64,000 nt of DNA, from NCBI GenBank assembly GCA_963205455.1, contig CAUJJL010000069.1:29914-93913 (forward strand), given 5' to 3'. This document shows, piece after piece, positions 8,588 to 18,361 of the stretch (position 1 is the stretch's first letter; each line of letters starts with the position of its first letter). The position numbers were made by a program, and so were the translations under genes. The notes beneath the pieces are model-generated. The model ran no database searches and was not told the DNA's origin. It saw only the letters and a list, made by a program, of their open reading frames with translations. This DNA is from Verrucomicrobiota bacterium (GTDB lineage Bacteria; Verrucomicrobiota; Verrucomicrobiia; Opitutales; Opitutaceae).

Positions 8588-9394
8588 ATGGATCGCATCA
8601 CCGCCACGTTTACCCGAGCCCGCAGTGAAAATCGCGCCGCCTTTGTCGCCTACCTCTGTGCGGGCGATCCGGATTTTGAAACCTCGCTCAATGCCTGCCG
8701 CACGGTCCTGGCGAACGGCGTCGACATCCTCGAGCTTGGCGTCCCGTTCTCGGACCCGCTCGCGGATGGACTGACAAACCAGCTTGCCGCGCAACGCGCC
8801 CTCTCCTCGGGCATGACCGCAGCCCGGGTCTTCGACCTGGTGCGCCGCCTGCGCTCTGAATTTCCAGAGGTTCCGATAGCCTTCTATACGTACTACAATC
8901 TCGTTTTCTCCAACGGAACCGAGGCCTACCTGAAGGCCGCGAAGGAAGCCGGTGTCGACGCGATGCTCACGCTCGATCTTCCCCCTGAGGAGGCGGGCGA
9001 ACTTTCCGAACTTGCCAGGAAACACGGCATCAAGACGGTTTTTATCGTCGCCCCCACCACCCCTCCCTCGCGACTCGCCATCATTACCCGGGCGACCACG
9101 GGCTTCATCTACTATGTGTCGCGTGAAGGCGTCACGGGAGTGCGCGACACCGTTTCCGACAGCATCCCGTCTGCCGTTGCCCGGATCAAGGCGAGCACCT
9201 CGCTCCCGGTCGTCGTCGGATTTGGCATTTCCCGACGCGAACATGTTGCAACCGTCGCCCGGCACGCCGATGGCGTTGTTGTGGGCTCGGTGCTGGTCAA
9301 CTGCATCCGCGACAACCTCGGTCGGCCGGAGGCGATTCTCGAAAAAATGGGCGCCGTCGCCCGCGATCTCGCTGCCGGGCTCCCTCGCACGTGA
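8588..9394 (+). CDS. trpA: Tryptophan synthase alpha subunit TrpA
   Basis: TrpA cleaves indole-3-glycerol phosphate to indole and glyceraldehyde-3-phosphate and passes indole to TrpB. The 268-residue TIM barrel shows the family signature ILELGVPFSDPLADG, with the catalytic Glu near residue 49 and Asp near residue 60, and the phosphate-binding GFGISRREHV and GVVVGSVLV segments near the C-terminus. trpB is not adjacent within the window. The gene ends in TGA directly abutting the stop of the convergent kinase gene, leaving no intergenic space. Confidence 0.94.
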   Translation: MDRITATFTRARSENRAAFVAYLCAGDPDFETSLNACRTVLANGVDILELGVPFSDPLADGLTNQLAAQRALSSGMTAARVFDLVRRLRSEFPEVPIAFYTYYNLVFSNGTEAYLKAAKEAGVDAMLTLDLPPEEAGELSELARKHGIKTVFIVAPTTPPSRLAIITRATTGFIYYVSREGVTGVRDTVSDSIPSAVARIKASTSLPVVVGFGISRREHVATVARHADGVVVGSVLVNCIRDNLGRPEAILEKMGAVARDLAAGLPRT

Positions 9395-10282
9395 TCATCC
9401 GGACCGTTCGGCCGGCACGATGATGCGCAGGCTGAAGGGGCGAACCCCGATTTCGAGTCTCCGCCCCATTTGATGCACCTCGCCATCGGCGTGAATCGGA
9501 CCTGCCTCATCGCGATCAATGATGAATGACCCCGCCCGCTTGCGTACCACCAGCGGGCTTCCGTCGAGCGTTCCCGTGAAAAGCCGCGCGACCAGCGCCG
9601 CACCTCGCAGCACGCCCGCATCGCGGATGACCACGAGATCCAGCTTGCCGTCGCCGATGCATGCCCCGGGCGCGATGATGCAGTTGTTCCCATACTGATC
9701 GGAATTTGCCACCGCGATCAGAAACGCATTCTCGGCAAAGACAGCGCCTGCAACTTCCACGGTGCACTGCACGGGTCGATGCGAAAAAAACAGACGGACC
9801 GCGGTGGATACATAGGAACGCAATCCCCGCTTGGTGAGTTCGTTGAATCGCCTGCTGATCTCGGCATCAAAGCCTGCCCCCATCGCATTGACGAAGGGAA
9901 CGCCATTAACAACCCCGGTATCAATCGATCGCATGCGTCCCGTGCTAAGCACGTCGAAGGCGCGGGCAGTATCGAGCGGAATCCCAAGGTGACGGGCGAG
10001 GCCGTTGCCTGAGCCTCGCGGAATGAGTCCGAGCGTCACAGGCGTATTGATGAGCGCAGAGGCAACCTCGTTCACAGTGCCATCCCCGCCGATCACCACG
10101 ACACGCTCGTACTTCTCCCTCACAGCAGCCCGGGCAAGCTCGCGACCATGCCCCGAACGTTCCGTCATAAGGATCTTTCCACCTGCCTCCTGAGTCTTCA
10201 AATACGTCTCCGCACGCTTCATCAGGTCAGGCGGGATGGCATGCCTACCAGAGCGGGGATTGATGATGAAACAGGTCCTCAC
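9395..10282 (-). CDS. Diacylglycerol/sphingosine kinase family lipid kinase (YegS/DgkB type)
   Basis: This 295-residue protein has the diacylglycerol-kinase catalytic domain: FIINPRSG at the start, GGDGTVNEV near residue 73 for nucleotide binding, and IPRGSGNGLARHL. A C-terminal beta-sandwich segment (HADGEVHQ) is typical of YegS/DgkB. Such enzymes phosphorylate diacylglycerol or related lipids and recycle membrane lipid; the substrate cannot be read from sequence. I chose GTG giving MRTCFIINPRSG; an upstream TTG would add 18 unlikely residues. Its stop codon abuts the trpA stop. Confidence 0.82.
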   Translation of the reverse strand: MRTCFIINPRSGRHAIPPDLMKRAETYLKTQEAGGKILMTERSGHGRELARAAVREKYERVVVIGGDGTVNEVASALINTPVTLGLIPRGSGNGLARHLGIPLDTARAFDVLSTGRMRSIDTGVVNGVPFVNAMGAGFDAEISRRFNELTKRGLRSYVSTAVRLFFSHRPVQCTVEVAGAVFAENAFLIAVANSDQYGNNCIIAPGACIGDGKLDLVVIRDAGVLRGAALVARLFTGTLDGSPLVVRKRAGSFIIDRDEAGPIHADGEVHQMGRRLEIGVRPFSLRIIVPAERSG

Positions 10283-10401
10283 GATGTTGCGACTCCCGCC
10301 ATCTCCGCACGCCTCCCGCCCCTTCCGCGAGCGCAAACAGAGGGTATGCGAAAAACGATTGCGTCGCCCGGCCTGGCCCGCTTCGCCTTGCTTGCGTCAC
10401 C

Positions 10402-11214
10402 ATGGCCTTTGCGCTCAAGGAGCTGTTTCCCGATCAGGATTTCCGGTTTCAACTGACCCTGAGGCGGAGCGATGCGCGCGAATTCTTCCGGCTGCGCAAT
10501 CCGGCAGCCCTCGCAGAACGACGCCGCTGGCTGGATAGCGACTGCACGCCCTACGTTGCAGCCACGCGGGACGCCGGACCGCTCGTCGAGCAGATGGAAA
10601 CCCTCGCGGCTGCCTGGAACGTCCCGCTCTCCTCAGAGCCGCCGACAACGGATGTCCGTTCCCGCCTCATCCGACTCGGCAGGGCTTTCGAGCCGGACAT
10701 CCTCCTGCTTCAGCCTGCTTCGAGCGGAGAGTTCATTCTGAAGGCAGGCGTTGTGTGTTTCCCTTCCTGGTGGGCATTGGCAGAAAAAATCGGTCTCCCG
10801 CTCGATGTCATCCATGGCGCGGTACCACGACTCAACGCCTCGATCGGTGCAGGCATTTCGAGCTTCCTGACAAAATTGAAACCCGGTCTGGCCTACGAGC
10901 GGTCAAACTGGGGCATCGCGGCCACTCCCGAACTCAACCTGCATCCGTCTCTCTCGCGCCCCCGCCTGCGCCCACCCCTCGACCCCGAGAAGACCTGGAT
11001 TCGAATCGAGGACCAGATCCTTTCCCGTATGCCGGATGGCGAAAGCCTGCTCTTCGGGATTGACCTGAGAATCATTCCGCTTGGGCAGGCTCTGGACGAT
11101 CCCGCAATCCGCAAAGGATTTCACCGCGCGATGCTCACGCTGCCTGCGGACCTCGCGGACTACAAGGGACTCACCCTGGTGCTGCCGGAGCTTCTGAGAT
11201 TGAGTGCCGGATAA
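10402..11214 (+). CDS. HODM/DUF3445 family protein (heme-dependent oxidative N-demethylase-like)
   Basis: This 270-residue soluble protein resembles the DUF3445 family, which includes the alpha subunit of heme-dependent oxidative N-demethylase. The resemblance lies in a central CFPSWWALAEKIGLPLDVIH segment and a later TWIRIEDQILSRMPDG...LLFGIDLRIIP segment, which match the family's 'R-E-Q-L-R-L-P-T-G-FTIRTY' region in arrangement. No membrane segment or signal peptide is present. I recognise the family from pattern only; the substrate is unknown and no reductase partner gene is adjacent. It diverges from the lipid kinase gene. Confidence 0.65.
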   Translation: MAFALKELFPDQDFRFQLTLRRSDAREFFRLRNPAALAERRRWLDSDCTPYVAATRDAGPLVEQMETLAAAWNVPLSSEPPTTDVRSRLIRLGRAFEPDILLLQPASSGEFILKAGVVCFPSWWALAEKIGLPLDVIHGAVPRLNASIGAGISSFLTKLKPGLAYERSNWGIAATPELNLHPSLSRPRLRPPLDPEKTWIRIEDQILSRMPDGESLLFGIDLRIIPLGQALDDPAIRKGFHRAMLTLPADLADYKGLTLVLPELLRLSAG

Positions 11215-11316
11215 ATTGCGCTCCCCGACGGCGGGAATGGGACGGGCGCCGCGCTTCGGGAGAGGTTATCCAATGTCCCATTACGCTCACGCATGCCAGC
11301 AGGCACCAGCAACTTG

Positions 11317-11333
11317 CTGAGATTCAATCTCAG
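11317..11333. promoter_or_regulatory. 17-bp perfect palindrome upstream of mreB
   Basis: The arms CTGAGATT and AATCTCAG are perfectly complementary around a single C. It lies in the 295-bp gap between the HODM gene and mreB, about 180 bp before the mreB start. It could be an operator for the rod-shape operon or a hairpin ending the preceding transcript; no T-run follows. A TTGACA at 11443-11448 is a possible -35 element, but no good -10 follows it. Nothing else is recognisable in the gap. Confidence 0.3.
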
Positions 11334-11509
11334 ACGTCAACCGTCCCTGCAACCCTCAGCGGACAGGATATTGCCAGCGACTGTGCTCCGGACAGACGGG
11401 GGTCGCACGATCAATACTTTACGCACTTCCGACGTTCGCTCGTTGACACCCCTAGGGAGCACCTCTTGCTTCAAAGTGGCCTCGCGGCCGACGCTCCACG
11501 CATTGCCAC

Positions 11510-12523
11510 ATGTCCAAACTGCTCGGCTACTTTTCCAACGACATCGGAATCGATCTCGGAACCGCCAATACCCTCGTTTATGTGAAGGATAAGGGCATCA
11601 TCCTTCGGGAGCCCTCCGTGGTCGCCATCGACACGGTGACCCGCAAGGTCCGGGCCGTCGGCGACGAAGCCAAACGCATGCTTGGCAGGACGCCGGGCAA
11701 CATCACCGCCATCCGGCCCATGAAGGACGGCGTGATCGCCGACTTCGATGTCACGGAAGCAATGCTTCGTTACTTTATCCGCAAGGTCCACAGCACCGCC
11801 CTGCGAGTCGCGCCGAGGGTCGTGATCGCCATCCCCTCCGGCATCACCGAGGTGGAAAAACGCGCCGTGAAGGATTCCGCCACCAGGGCCGGTGCGCGCG
11901 ATGTCATCACGATCCCTGAACCGATGGCGGCCGCGATCGGCGTCGGTCTGCCGATCGACGAGCCCGCGGCGAACATGATCGTGGATATCGGCGGAGGCAC
12001 CACGGAAATCGCCATCATCTCCCTCTCGGGCATTGTGTTTTCCAAATCGATCCGCGTCGCGGGCGACGAGTTGGACAGCGCCATCATCAACTACATGAAA
12101 CGCGCCTACAATCTCCTGATCGGAGAGCGCACGGCCGAAGAGATCAAGGTGCGCGTCGGTTCCGCCTATCCCCTCGACGAGGAACTGACCATGGAGGTCA
12201 AGGGACGCGACTCCGTGGCAGGACTCCCAAAGACCATCCACATCACTTCACAGGAAATCCGCGAGGCGTTGAGTGATACCATTGCAGCGATCGTCGACGC
12301 AGTCCGCACCACCCTTGAGCGCTGCCCGCCGGAACTCTCCGCAGACCTTGTTGACCGCGGCTTCGTTATGGCGGGAGGCGGTTCGCTGATCCGTGGCATC
12401 GACCGCCTCCTGAGCGAAAAGACAGGCCTTCCCATCACCGTGGCCGAGGATCCCCTGTCGGCGGTTGCGAATGGCACCGGTGCCGTTCTCAACGATCTCA
12501 ATTGGGTCATTTCAAACGTCTAA
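11510..12523 (+). CDS. mreB: Rod shape-determining protein MreB
   Basis: MreB is the bacterial actin that organises lateral cell-wall synthesis. The 337-residue protein has the actin-fold signatures: phosphate loop 1 [19 protein letters not shown] near residue 11, [13 protein letters not shown], the second phosphate loop [16 protein letters not shown], and the adenosine motif [13 protein letters not shown] near residue 285. Length and order are normal. It begins the mreB-mreC-mreD-mrdA operon, with a 107-bp gap before mreC. Confidence 0.97.
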   Translation: MSKLLGYFSNDIGIDLGTANTLVYVKDKGIILREPSVVAIDTVTRKVRAVGDEAKRMLGRTPGNITAIRPMKDGVIADFDVTEAMLRYFIRKVHSTALRVAPRVVIAIPSGITEVEKRAVKDSATRAGARDVITIPEPMAAAIGVGLPIDEPAANMIVDIGGGTTEIAIISLSGIVFSKSIRVAGDELDSAIINYMKRAYNLLIGERTAEEIKVRVGSAYPLDEELTMEVKGRDSVAGLPKTIHITSQEIREALSDTIAAIVDAVRTTLERCPPELSADLVDRGFVMAGGGSLIRGIDRLLSEKTGLPITVAEDPLSAVANGTGAVLNDLNWVISNV

Positions 12524-12630
12524 CTCTTTGTCCGAGCCGCGCGCCCGGCACGGCCTCGATGGCGCCTGCCCTGCCCGGATAGGACGGCACCCGGACTGAA
12601 TTCAACACCTTCCGACGAGCCGCTTCCGAC

Positions 12631-13467
12631 GTGCTTCCTCACCGCATTTTCCAACGCCGGCCATTCCTCACTCTCGCCGTCGTCTTTGCCGTCTGGCTGA
12701 TGCTCCCCCTGTTCGTGAAACGAGCCATGCGCATCAGCTTTTTTGAGATGCAGGCGCCGGTTGACCTCACGGCATCCTATGTGCGCGACCTTCAGGACTA
12801 TTGGGCGCTTCGCACCCGATCGACAAACGATTTGATTGCGGCCGGCAGAGATCTCGCCCGTCTGAATGCGAGCTACGAAATGACCCTGCAGCAGAACGCA
12901 ACGCTGCACCGCGAGGTCGAACGCCTGGAGTCCGTCCTCAAACTTCCCGCGTTTCCCGAACACCGAAGCGAAGTCGCGCGCGTCGCGCGGCGGGATTTCA
13001 ACGGCTGGTGGCAGCGACTCACGCTGCGCAAGGGCCGCAATTTCGGAATTACCGAGGGTTCACCGGTCATCTTCACCGGCGGCGTGGTGGGAAGAGTGTC
13101 AAAAGTCGGACTGTACACGTGCGAAGTGGAAATGATCAGCAGCCCCGGATTTCGCCTCGCGGCAACCATCGAGGGCGATTCGCGCCCCATCAGCTACCAA
13201 GGGGGCGAGAATCCCACGCTCGGACCAGCCAAGGGAATCGCCGAATACGTGCCCCTCGACATCCTTGCATCACTCACCGCACCCAAACGGATTGTCACCT
13301 CGGGACTCGGTGGCGTGTTTCCACCCGGTCTAGCCATCGGCTCGCTTGTCCGACTCGAAGGAAGCGGCGACGGCCTGTTCAAGACCGGCGATGTGCGACT
13401 CGATTCGCGTCTGTCCGAAATCAGCGAGGCAACCATTCTCGTCCCCGTGAAACCGGCCGGATACTGA
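12631..13467 (+). CDS. mreC: Rod shape-determining protein MreC
   Basis: MreC is a bitopic inner-membrane protein that links MreB to the periplasmic elongation machinery and activates PBP2. The 278-residue protein has one N-terminal membrane span (about residues 11-30, FLTLAVVFAVWLMLPLFV), a coiled-coil stretch (about 60-105) and the periplasmic beta-domain containing VIFTGGVVGRVSKVG and VTSGLGGVFPPGLAIG, the family's conserved features. The start is GTG. mreD follows after 18 bp. Confidence 0.9.
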   Translation: MLPHRIFQRRPFLTLAVVFAVWLMLPLFVKRAMRISFFEMQAPVDLTASYVRDLQDYWALRTRSTNDLIAAGRDLARLNASYEMTLQQNATLHREVERLESVLKLPAFPEHRSEVARVARRDFNGWWQRLTLRKGRNFGITEGSPVIFTGGVVGRVSKVGLYTCEVEMISSPGFRLAATIEGDSRPISYQGGENPTLGPAKGIAEYVPLDILASLTAPKRIVTSGLGGVFPPGLAIGSLVRLEGSGDGLFKTGDVRLDSRLSEISEATILVPVKPAGY

Positions 13468-13485
13468 GTTGCGCCATCCATCGCC

Positions 13486-14004
13486 ATGCGTCGCTCGCTG
13501 ACACTTTTCGCCACACTCTTTCTCCTTTGGGTGACCTCCGCGCAGATCAACCACTACCTCTCGAGCCTCCACGCCTCGCTCTTTCTCGGGGGTCTCTGCG
13601 TGGTCTTTTCCGCGCTGAGACTGAACCGAAACGAGGGCCTGCTCACCACCTTTGCCACCGGCCTGCTGTACGATGCCACCTCTCCCCTGTGGTTTGGCTG
13701 CCACGCCCTGCTGTTCGCAACCGCACACATGATTGTCTTCCGATTCCGAAGCCGCGTCCCGAGGGACGAAACGCTGTTTCCGATCGTCATCGGCCTGCTC
13801 GCCAATCTCGGCATCTTTTTTGGCGTGTCCTTCGTCGCAATCCATGACCTTCCCACTGGCGTCAATCCATGGCCGCGCCTTCTGGCAGATTTGCTGTTCT
13901 CCCAGGTTGCACTCGTGCTGGCGGGACCCTGGTTCCTCCGCCTGCAGGAACGCTGCATGGAAATTGCGGGCGTCGACTTGCACCTCGATCAACCCGGAAT
14001 GTGA
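13486..14004 (+). CDS. mreD: Rod shape-determining protein MreD
   Basis: This 172-residue, strongly hydrophobic protein has about five predicted membrane segments and sits between mreC and the PBP2 gene, the standard MreD position. A LLYDATSPLWFGCHALLF segment resembles the 'G-x-x-D-x-x-x-x-x-x-G' region of MreD proteins. MreD is an integral component of the elongasome with no known enzymatic activity. Sequence similarity in this family is low, so position carries much of the identification. Confidence 0.83.
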   Translation: MRRSLTLFATLFLLWVTSAQINHYLSSLHASLFLGGLCVVFSALRLNRNEGLLTTFATGLLYDATSPLWFGCHALLFATAHMIVFRFRSRVPRDETLFPIVIGLLANLGIFFGVSFVAIHDLPTGVNPWPRLLADLLFSQVALVLAGPWFLRLQERCMEIAGVDLHLDQPGM

Positions 14005-14018
14005 TAAGGAAAGCAGGC

Positions 14019-16004
14019 ATGAAGGAACGAAACGCGGAGCGCACCGGCAGTCTGGTCGAGTCCCACAAGGGTTACGATCCTCGCCTGATTCTTTTCTACT
14101 TCGGAATTGCCGCCCTGCTTCTCGTCCTCGGTGGCGGGCTCGCCTACCAGCAGCTCTTCAAGACGGACGCCTATCATGACATCGAGCGAATCCAGAACCA
14201 GCGCCGCGTGCTGATGCCGGGTTCTCGAGGCAACATCTATGATCGCGAGGGACGACTTCTCGTCGGCAACCTGCCCCGCTTCGCCGTCACTCTCAACCTC
14301 GTGGAATTGCGCGGAGAATTCCTGAAGGAATACCGAAAAATCCGGAAGGCCTACCGCGAGAGCGACGATCGCGATCTCGTCTCCGCCAGCCAGATGGAAC
14401 AGGTCGCCCGTTACACGGTTGTCGAGCGCTACCTGAGGCAGGTGAACCGGACGCTCGGCACCGGCACGACGCTCGATTCAAAGGAACTCCAGCGTCACTT
14501 CAACCAGCGGCTCCTGCTGCCCTTCGTGCTGGTCGATGACCTGACTCCAAACGACTACGCGAAGCTCATCGAACAACTGCCGGTCAGCTCACCGCTGCAG
14601 ATCTACACCTCTACCAAGCGCTACTATCCCTACGGTTCCGCAGCTGCACACAGCATTGGCTACGTCAGCTCGGTTGAGGTCAGCGACGCCGATCTCGCGA
14701 ATTTCCCCGGGGATGAGTTGAAGACGTTTCCCATGAAGGAAAGCGTCGGCCGCACCGGCCTTGAGCGTCGCTTTGACGACAGACTCCAGGGGCAGGCCGG
14801 AGGAGTCATCTATCGTGTGGATCCGGCCGGCTACCGCGTGAATCCTCCCCTGCGAAAACTGCTCCCCATGCAGGGCTCGAATCTGGTCACCAGCCTCGAC
14901 ATCGATCTTCAACTCGCGGCGGAAAACCAACTAGCGATGAACGAACTCGCCGGCGCCGCGGTCGCCATCGACATCGGCACCGGCGAAGTGCTCGCACTCG
15001 CGAGCAAGCCCGATTTCAATCTCACCGACACGACTCCACGCATCAGTTCGGAAAACTACAAGAAAATCGAGGAATCCGGCGGCTGGCTCAATCGCGCAGT
15101 TCAGGGAGTCTATCCGCCAGGCTCGACTTTCAAGCTCATCACTGCGCTCGCCGGCCTGAGATCCGGCGCCATCACGCTCGACACCGTCGTCGATTGCCAG
15201 GGTGCACTGATGGTCGGACGTCGTCCGTTCCCATGCCACGATGGTCATCAGCACGGTCCGCTGAAACTGAGGGAAGCCATCGAAAAATCCTGCAATGTCT
15301 TTTTCTACGATCGCGGCATCGCCATGGGCGCGCAGGCGATCGCCGATGAGGCGCGACGCTTCAATCTCGACTCACCCTCCGGCATCGAGCTGCCCTTTGA
15401 GACCACCGGCATGCTGGTGCCGGACCCGGCCTGGAAACTGCGCACGCGAGACGAGAAATGGTTCGATGGCGACACCGCCAACTTTGCCATCGGCCAGGGA
15501 TTTCTCGGCGTGACTCCGCTGCAGATGGCCTGCTTCGTGGCATCCCTCGCGCGCGGAGAAACGGAGACGAAACCCACCTTGATTCACCAGCCGGGGCGCC
15601 CGCGAATCCGCTCGGCTCCGATCAATCTGCCAACTCCCCTCTATCAGGCCGTCCTTCAAGGCATGCAGCAATGTGTACAGACCGGAACCGGAAAGATCCT
15701 GAGCGGCCTCCTCAAGATCGAGGGACTGGCCATCGCGGGGAAAACGGGCACCGCTCAGGTAATGACCCGCAAGGGCAAACTGAATCTGGCCTGGTTCGTC
15801 TGTTTTGCACCCGTGGAGAATCCGCAGATCGCCATCGCAGTCGTGGTCGAGGGTGACACCCCCAATGAGGAGTTTGCCGGAAGCCGCTACGCCGTGCCGG
15901 TCGCCCATGCCGTTCTCAAGGATTGGTTCGCAAAAAAGAATCGTCGCGCATCCAGCGGCATGGCCTCCCTCAATACCACTACCGAGAACGTTGCCGCGCG
16001 ATGA
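14019..16004 (+). CDS. mrdA: Penicillin-binding protein 2 (peptidoglycan transpeptidase MrdA)
   Basis: PBP2 cross-links peptidoglycan during elongation. The 661-residue protein has a cytoplasmic tail, one membrane span (about residues 24-46), a pedestal domain and a transpeptidase domain with all three penicilloyl-serine motifs: STFK (Ser369, Lys372), SCN (424-426) and KTGT (575-578). The ATG chosen has a good ribosome-binding site (AAGGAAAG) 14 bp after mreD and gives a start typical of PBP2. No rodA follows; the convergent polX gene begins 16 bp later, so the partner SEDS glycosyltransferase must be elsewhere. Confidence 0.95.
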   Translation: MKERNAERTGSLVESHKGYDPRLILFYFGIAALLLVLGGGLAYQQLFKTDAYHDIERIQNQRRVLMPGSRGNIYDREGRLLVGNLPRFAVTLNLVELRGEFLKEYRKIRKAYRESDDRDLVSASQMEQVARYTVVERYLRQVNRTLGTGTTLDSKELQRHFNQRLLLPFVLVDDLTPNDYAKLIEQLPVSSPLQIYTSTKRYYPYGSAAAHSIGYVSSVEVSDADLANFPGDELKTFPMKESVGRTGLERRFDDRLQGQAGGVIYRVDPAGYRVNPPLRKLLPMQGSNLVTSLDIDLQLAAENQLAMNELAGAAVAIDIGTGEVLALASKPDFNLTDTTPRISSENYKKIEESGGWLNRAVQGVYPPGSTFKLITALAGLRSGAITLDTVVDCQGALMVGRRPFPCHDGHQHGPLKLREAIEKSCNVFFYDRGIAMGAQAIADEARRFNLDSPSGIELPFETTGMLVPDPAWKLRTRDEKWFDGDTANFAIGQGFLGVTPLQMACFVASLARGETETKPTLIHQPGRPRIRSAPINLPTPLYQAVLQGMQQCVQTGTGKILSGLLKIEGLAIAGKTGTAQVMTRKGKLNLAWFVCFAPVENPQIAIAVVVEGDTPNEEFAGSRYAVPVAHAVLKDWFAKKNRRASSGMASLNTTTENVAAR

Positions 16005-16020
16005 GCGCCCCGACAGCGTC

Positions 16021-17811
16021 TCAACGACGCGCTGATCGAGCTTCGCGACGATTTTCGAAATAGGCTGAAACCTCCCCAAGGGGCCGCGCATTGAGAATCC
16101 TTTCGCGCGTCAGCCAGCCCTTGCGGGCGGTCAGCACACCCGCTCGCACGTGCACCAGCGTTTCCGTCTCATGCGCATCGGGATTGATCGCACAGAGCAG
16201 ACCCTTCTCCGCAGCCTTCCTCCAGTGCCGCCAATCCATGTCGAGCCGACTCGGATGCGCATTGATTTCAAGGATGACGTCGTTCGCCACAGCCGCATCG
16301 ATCACCTTGGGCACATTGACCTGATAGCCGTCGCGCTGAAGCAGGAGCCGTCCGGTGAGATGTCCGATCATGGTCGTCCAGGGATTCTCGATCGCGCGGA
16401 TGATGCGCGCGGTCATGACCTCCTCGCTCTGCGCAAACGCATTGTGCACCGAGGCGACGACGTAGTCGAGAGTCCGCAGAATCTCATCTGCAAAATCGAG
16501 CCGCCCATCCGGCAGGATGTCGACCTCCGATCCCGCGAACACATGGGTGCGAAACCGCGCGGAGGCGTTGAGCGCCCTGATCTCATTCACCTGCTCATGA
16601 AGCCGTTCCTCATTCAGACCGTTCGCCTGAAAACTGCTCTTCGAGTGGTCCGCGATGCCAAGATACTCCCATCCCAGCGCCTGCGCGGCCGCCACCATTT
16701 CCATCAGCGTATTCCGTCCGTCTGAAGCCGTGGTGTGATTGTGGAACGCACCCTTCAGTTCGCTCAATTCTACAAGAGCCGGGAGATCCTTCGATTCCGC
16801 CTGCTCAATCTCGCCCAGACCTTCACGCAATTCCGGCGGAATGAATCTCAGCCCGAGCGCGGCAAACAGTTTCTTTTCGGAATCAATCACACCATGCGCG
16901 CGCAACACGGCGCCATGTCCAGCCTTGACCTTCACCGTGCCCTCACCCTCGGAAGGGACCAATCCCCACTCACTCAGGCTCATGCCGTGAGCGAGCGCCC
17001 GCTGGCGCATCTGCACATTGTGATCCTTTGATCCCGTGAAATGATGCAGCGCAAAGGCAAACTGTTCTTTCGGCACAAGCCGGAGGTCGGCCTGGAGTCC
17101 GCTCGAGAATCGAACGCTGGCCTTCGTATCACCGCGCGCGGTCACTTCCTTTACACAGGGCATGGAGCAGAACCAGTCGACCACGGGTTCAACCGTCTCC
17201 GCTGCCACAATGAAATCCAAGTCACCCACCGTCTCCAGGCCGCGTCGAAGGCTGCCAGCGGACTCCGCGGAAAGCACCTCAGGCAACGCGCGCAGGCCCT
17301 CAAGGATCGGCATCGCCACCTCATTGGCGTCCCACCATAGATGCCGTCGACCATACGCCTCGCGGTTCGCTATGCCCTCGAGAATTTTCTGCTGCGATTT
17401 CTCCCCGAAGCCCTTCAGGGCCGCAACCTTTCCCGAACGGCAAACTTCCGTCAGCGAGGCGATGCTGTTGACGCCAAGCTGGCCGTGCAGAGCGATGATC
17501 TTCTTGGGGCCCAAGCCCGGAATCTGAAGCAATTCAACAAGCCCGGGTTCAATCGAAGCCTTAAGCCGTTCAAAGAACTCCAATCGTCCGGTGTTGTGCA
17601 GCTCGGTGATTTTCTGCACGAGCGCATCACCGATCCCCTTGATCGAACCCAGGCGTTCCTCGGCGATCAACCTGCCCAGTTCGGATTCCTCGATGCCCTC
17701 CACCGCGCGTGCTCCCGTCTGGTAGGCACGAACCTTGAAGGGATTCTCCTCCTTCAGCTCCAACAGAACGGCAATCTCATCCAGGATGTCCGCGATTTCC
17801 TTTTTCGTCAT
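16021..17811 (-). CDS. polX: Family X DNA polymerase with PHP domain (PolX)
   Basis: This 596-residue protein combines an N-terminal helix-hairpin-helix region ([19 protein letters not shown]), a Pol X nucleotidyltransferase palm with the GDLDF metal-binding aspartates near residue 195 and a third Asp in QADLRLV, and a C-terminal PHP domain starting at [10 protein letters not shown] near residue 357. It is about the usual length of bacterial PolX, which acts in gap-filling repair, with 3'-5' exonuclease activity residing in the PHP domain. PHP metal-ligand motifs such as IADHS and [10 protein letters not shown] are intact. It is convergent with mrdA. Confidence 0.92.
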   Translation of the reverse strand: MTKKEIADILDEIAVLLELKEENPFKVRAYQTGARAVEGIEESELGRLIAEERLGSIKGIGDALVQKITELHNTGRLEFFERLKASIEPGLVELLQIPGLGPKKIIALHGQLGVNSIASLTEVCRSGKVAALKGFGEKSQQKILEGIANREAYGRRHLWWDANEVAMPILEGLRALPEVLSAESAGSLRRGLETVGDLDFIVAAETVEPVVDWFCSMPCVKEVTARGDTKASVRFSSGLQADLRLVPKEQFAFALHHFTGSKDHNVQMRQRALAHGMSLSEWGLVPSEGEGTVKVKAGHGAVLRAHGVIDSEKKLFAALGLRFIPPELREGLGEIEQAESKDLPALVELSELKGAFHNHTTASDGRNTLMEMVAAAQALGWEYLGIADHSKSSFQANGLNEERLHEQVNEIRALNASARFRTHVFAGSEVDILPDGRLDFADEILRTLDYVVASVHNAFAQSEEVMTARIIRAIENPWTTMIGHLTGRLLLQRDGYQVNVPKVIDAAVANDVILEINAHPSRLDMDWRHWRKAAEKGLLCAINPDAHETETLVHVRAGVLTARKGWLTRERILNARPLGEVSAYFENRREARSARR

Positions 17812-17887
17812 GCCATCAGATAAACCGTTCGCCCCGCAGTTGTCACGGCGCGCTTGCCAATCACTAGGGCGGTGGCCAGATCACCCC

Positions 17888-18298
17888 ATGCCGTTCATCC
17901 ACGCCCGAACCATCCGGCTGGCCGACACCGACGCCGCCGGTGTCGTCTACTTTCCCCGCACGCTCTCCATCTGTCATGAGGCCTATGAGGCTGCCCTGCT
18001 TGCAGCAGGGATCGACCTGAAAGCCTACTTCGCCGCCTCCGACGGCCTCACGGTCCCCATCGTGCGCAGCGAGGCGGACTACCTGCGCCCCTTGTTTGCG
18101 GGCGATCGAATTGAAATCTCCGTAAGTCCGACCCGGATCAGCGAGCACGGCTTCGCGCTGGCCTTTGAGATCGCAAGGATCGGCCCTCCGCGCAAGACAG
18201 CAGCCCGCGTGCGGACCGAGCATGTCTGCATCTCGGCTAACACTCGCGAACGCTGCCCCTTGTCGCCTCTCCTGGCAGGCTGGGTCGACCGCGGCTGA
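17888..18298 (+). CDS. Hotdog-fold acyl-CoA thioesterase (4HBT family)
   Basis: This 136-residue single-domain protein carries the 4-hydroxybenzoyl-CoA thioesterase signature ADTDAAGVVYFPRTLSICHE near its N-terminus, with Asp15 as the predicted catalytic residue. Similar enzymes hydrolyse DHNA-CoA, 4-hydroxybenzoyl-CoA or short acyl-CoA or acyl-ACP substrates (the YbgC type); the substrate is not determined here. The start giving MPFIHARTIRL is preferred over an upstream extension that runs antisense into polX. creB follows 63 bp later on the same strand. Confidence 0.82.
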   Translation: MPFIHARTIRLADTDAAGVVYFPRTLSICHEAYEAALLAAGIDLKAYFAASDGLTVPIVRSEADYLRPLFAGDRIEISVSPTRISEHGFALAFEIARIGPPRKTAARVRTEHVCISANTRERCPLSPLLAGWVDRG

Positions 18299-18361
18299 CC
18301 CTCGTGATTCCGCCAACTCCGGATGCTTGCAAGCCCGGGTGACGGCTGGCAAACACGCCCC

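Noticed and set aside
7519..8628. A 369-residue plus-strand frame antisense to lysS
   Set aside because: Composition is biased, with no motif, and it runs through the lysS catalytic domain and into trpA in another frame.
8573..9265. A 230-residue minus-strand frame antisense to trpA
   Set aside because: It is Gly/Arg/Asp-rich, without any recognisable domain, opposite a fully conserved TrpA.
11443..11471. TTGACA before mreB as a full sigma-70 promoter
   Set aside because: At 16-19 bp spacing no acceptable -10 hexamer is found, so only the -35-like element is noted.
11471..12241. A 256-residue minus-strand frame antisense to mreB
   Set aside because: It is His/Asp/Gly-rich and mirrors the codon structure of mreB; no independent support.
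12801..13847. A 348-residue plus-strand frame overlapping mreC and mreD in another frame
   Set aside because: It is Arg/Pro/His-rich with no membrane segments, while mreC and mreD are both clear in their own frames.
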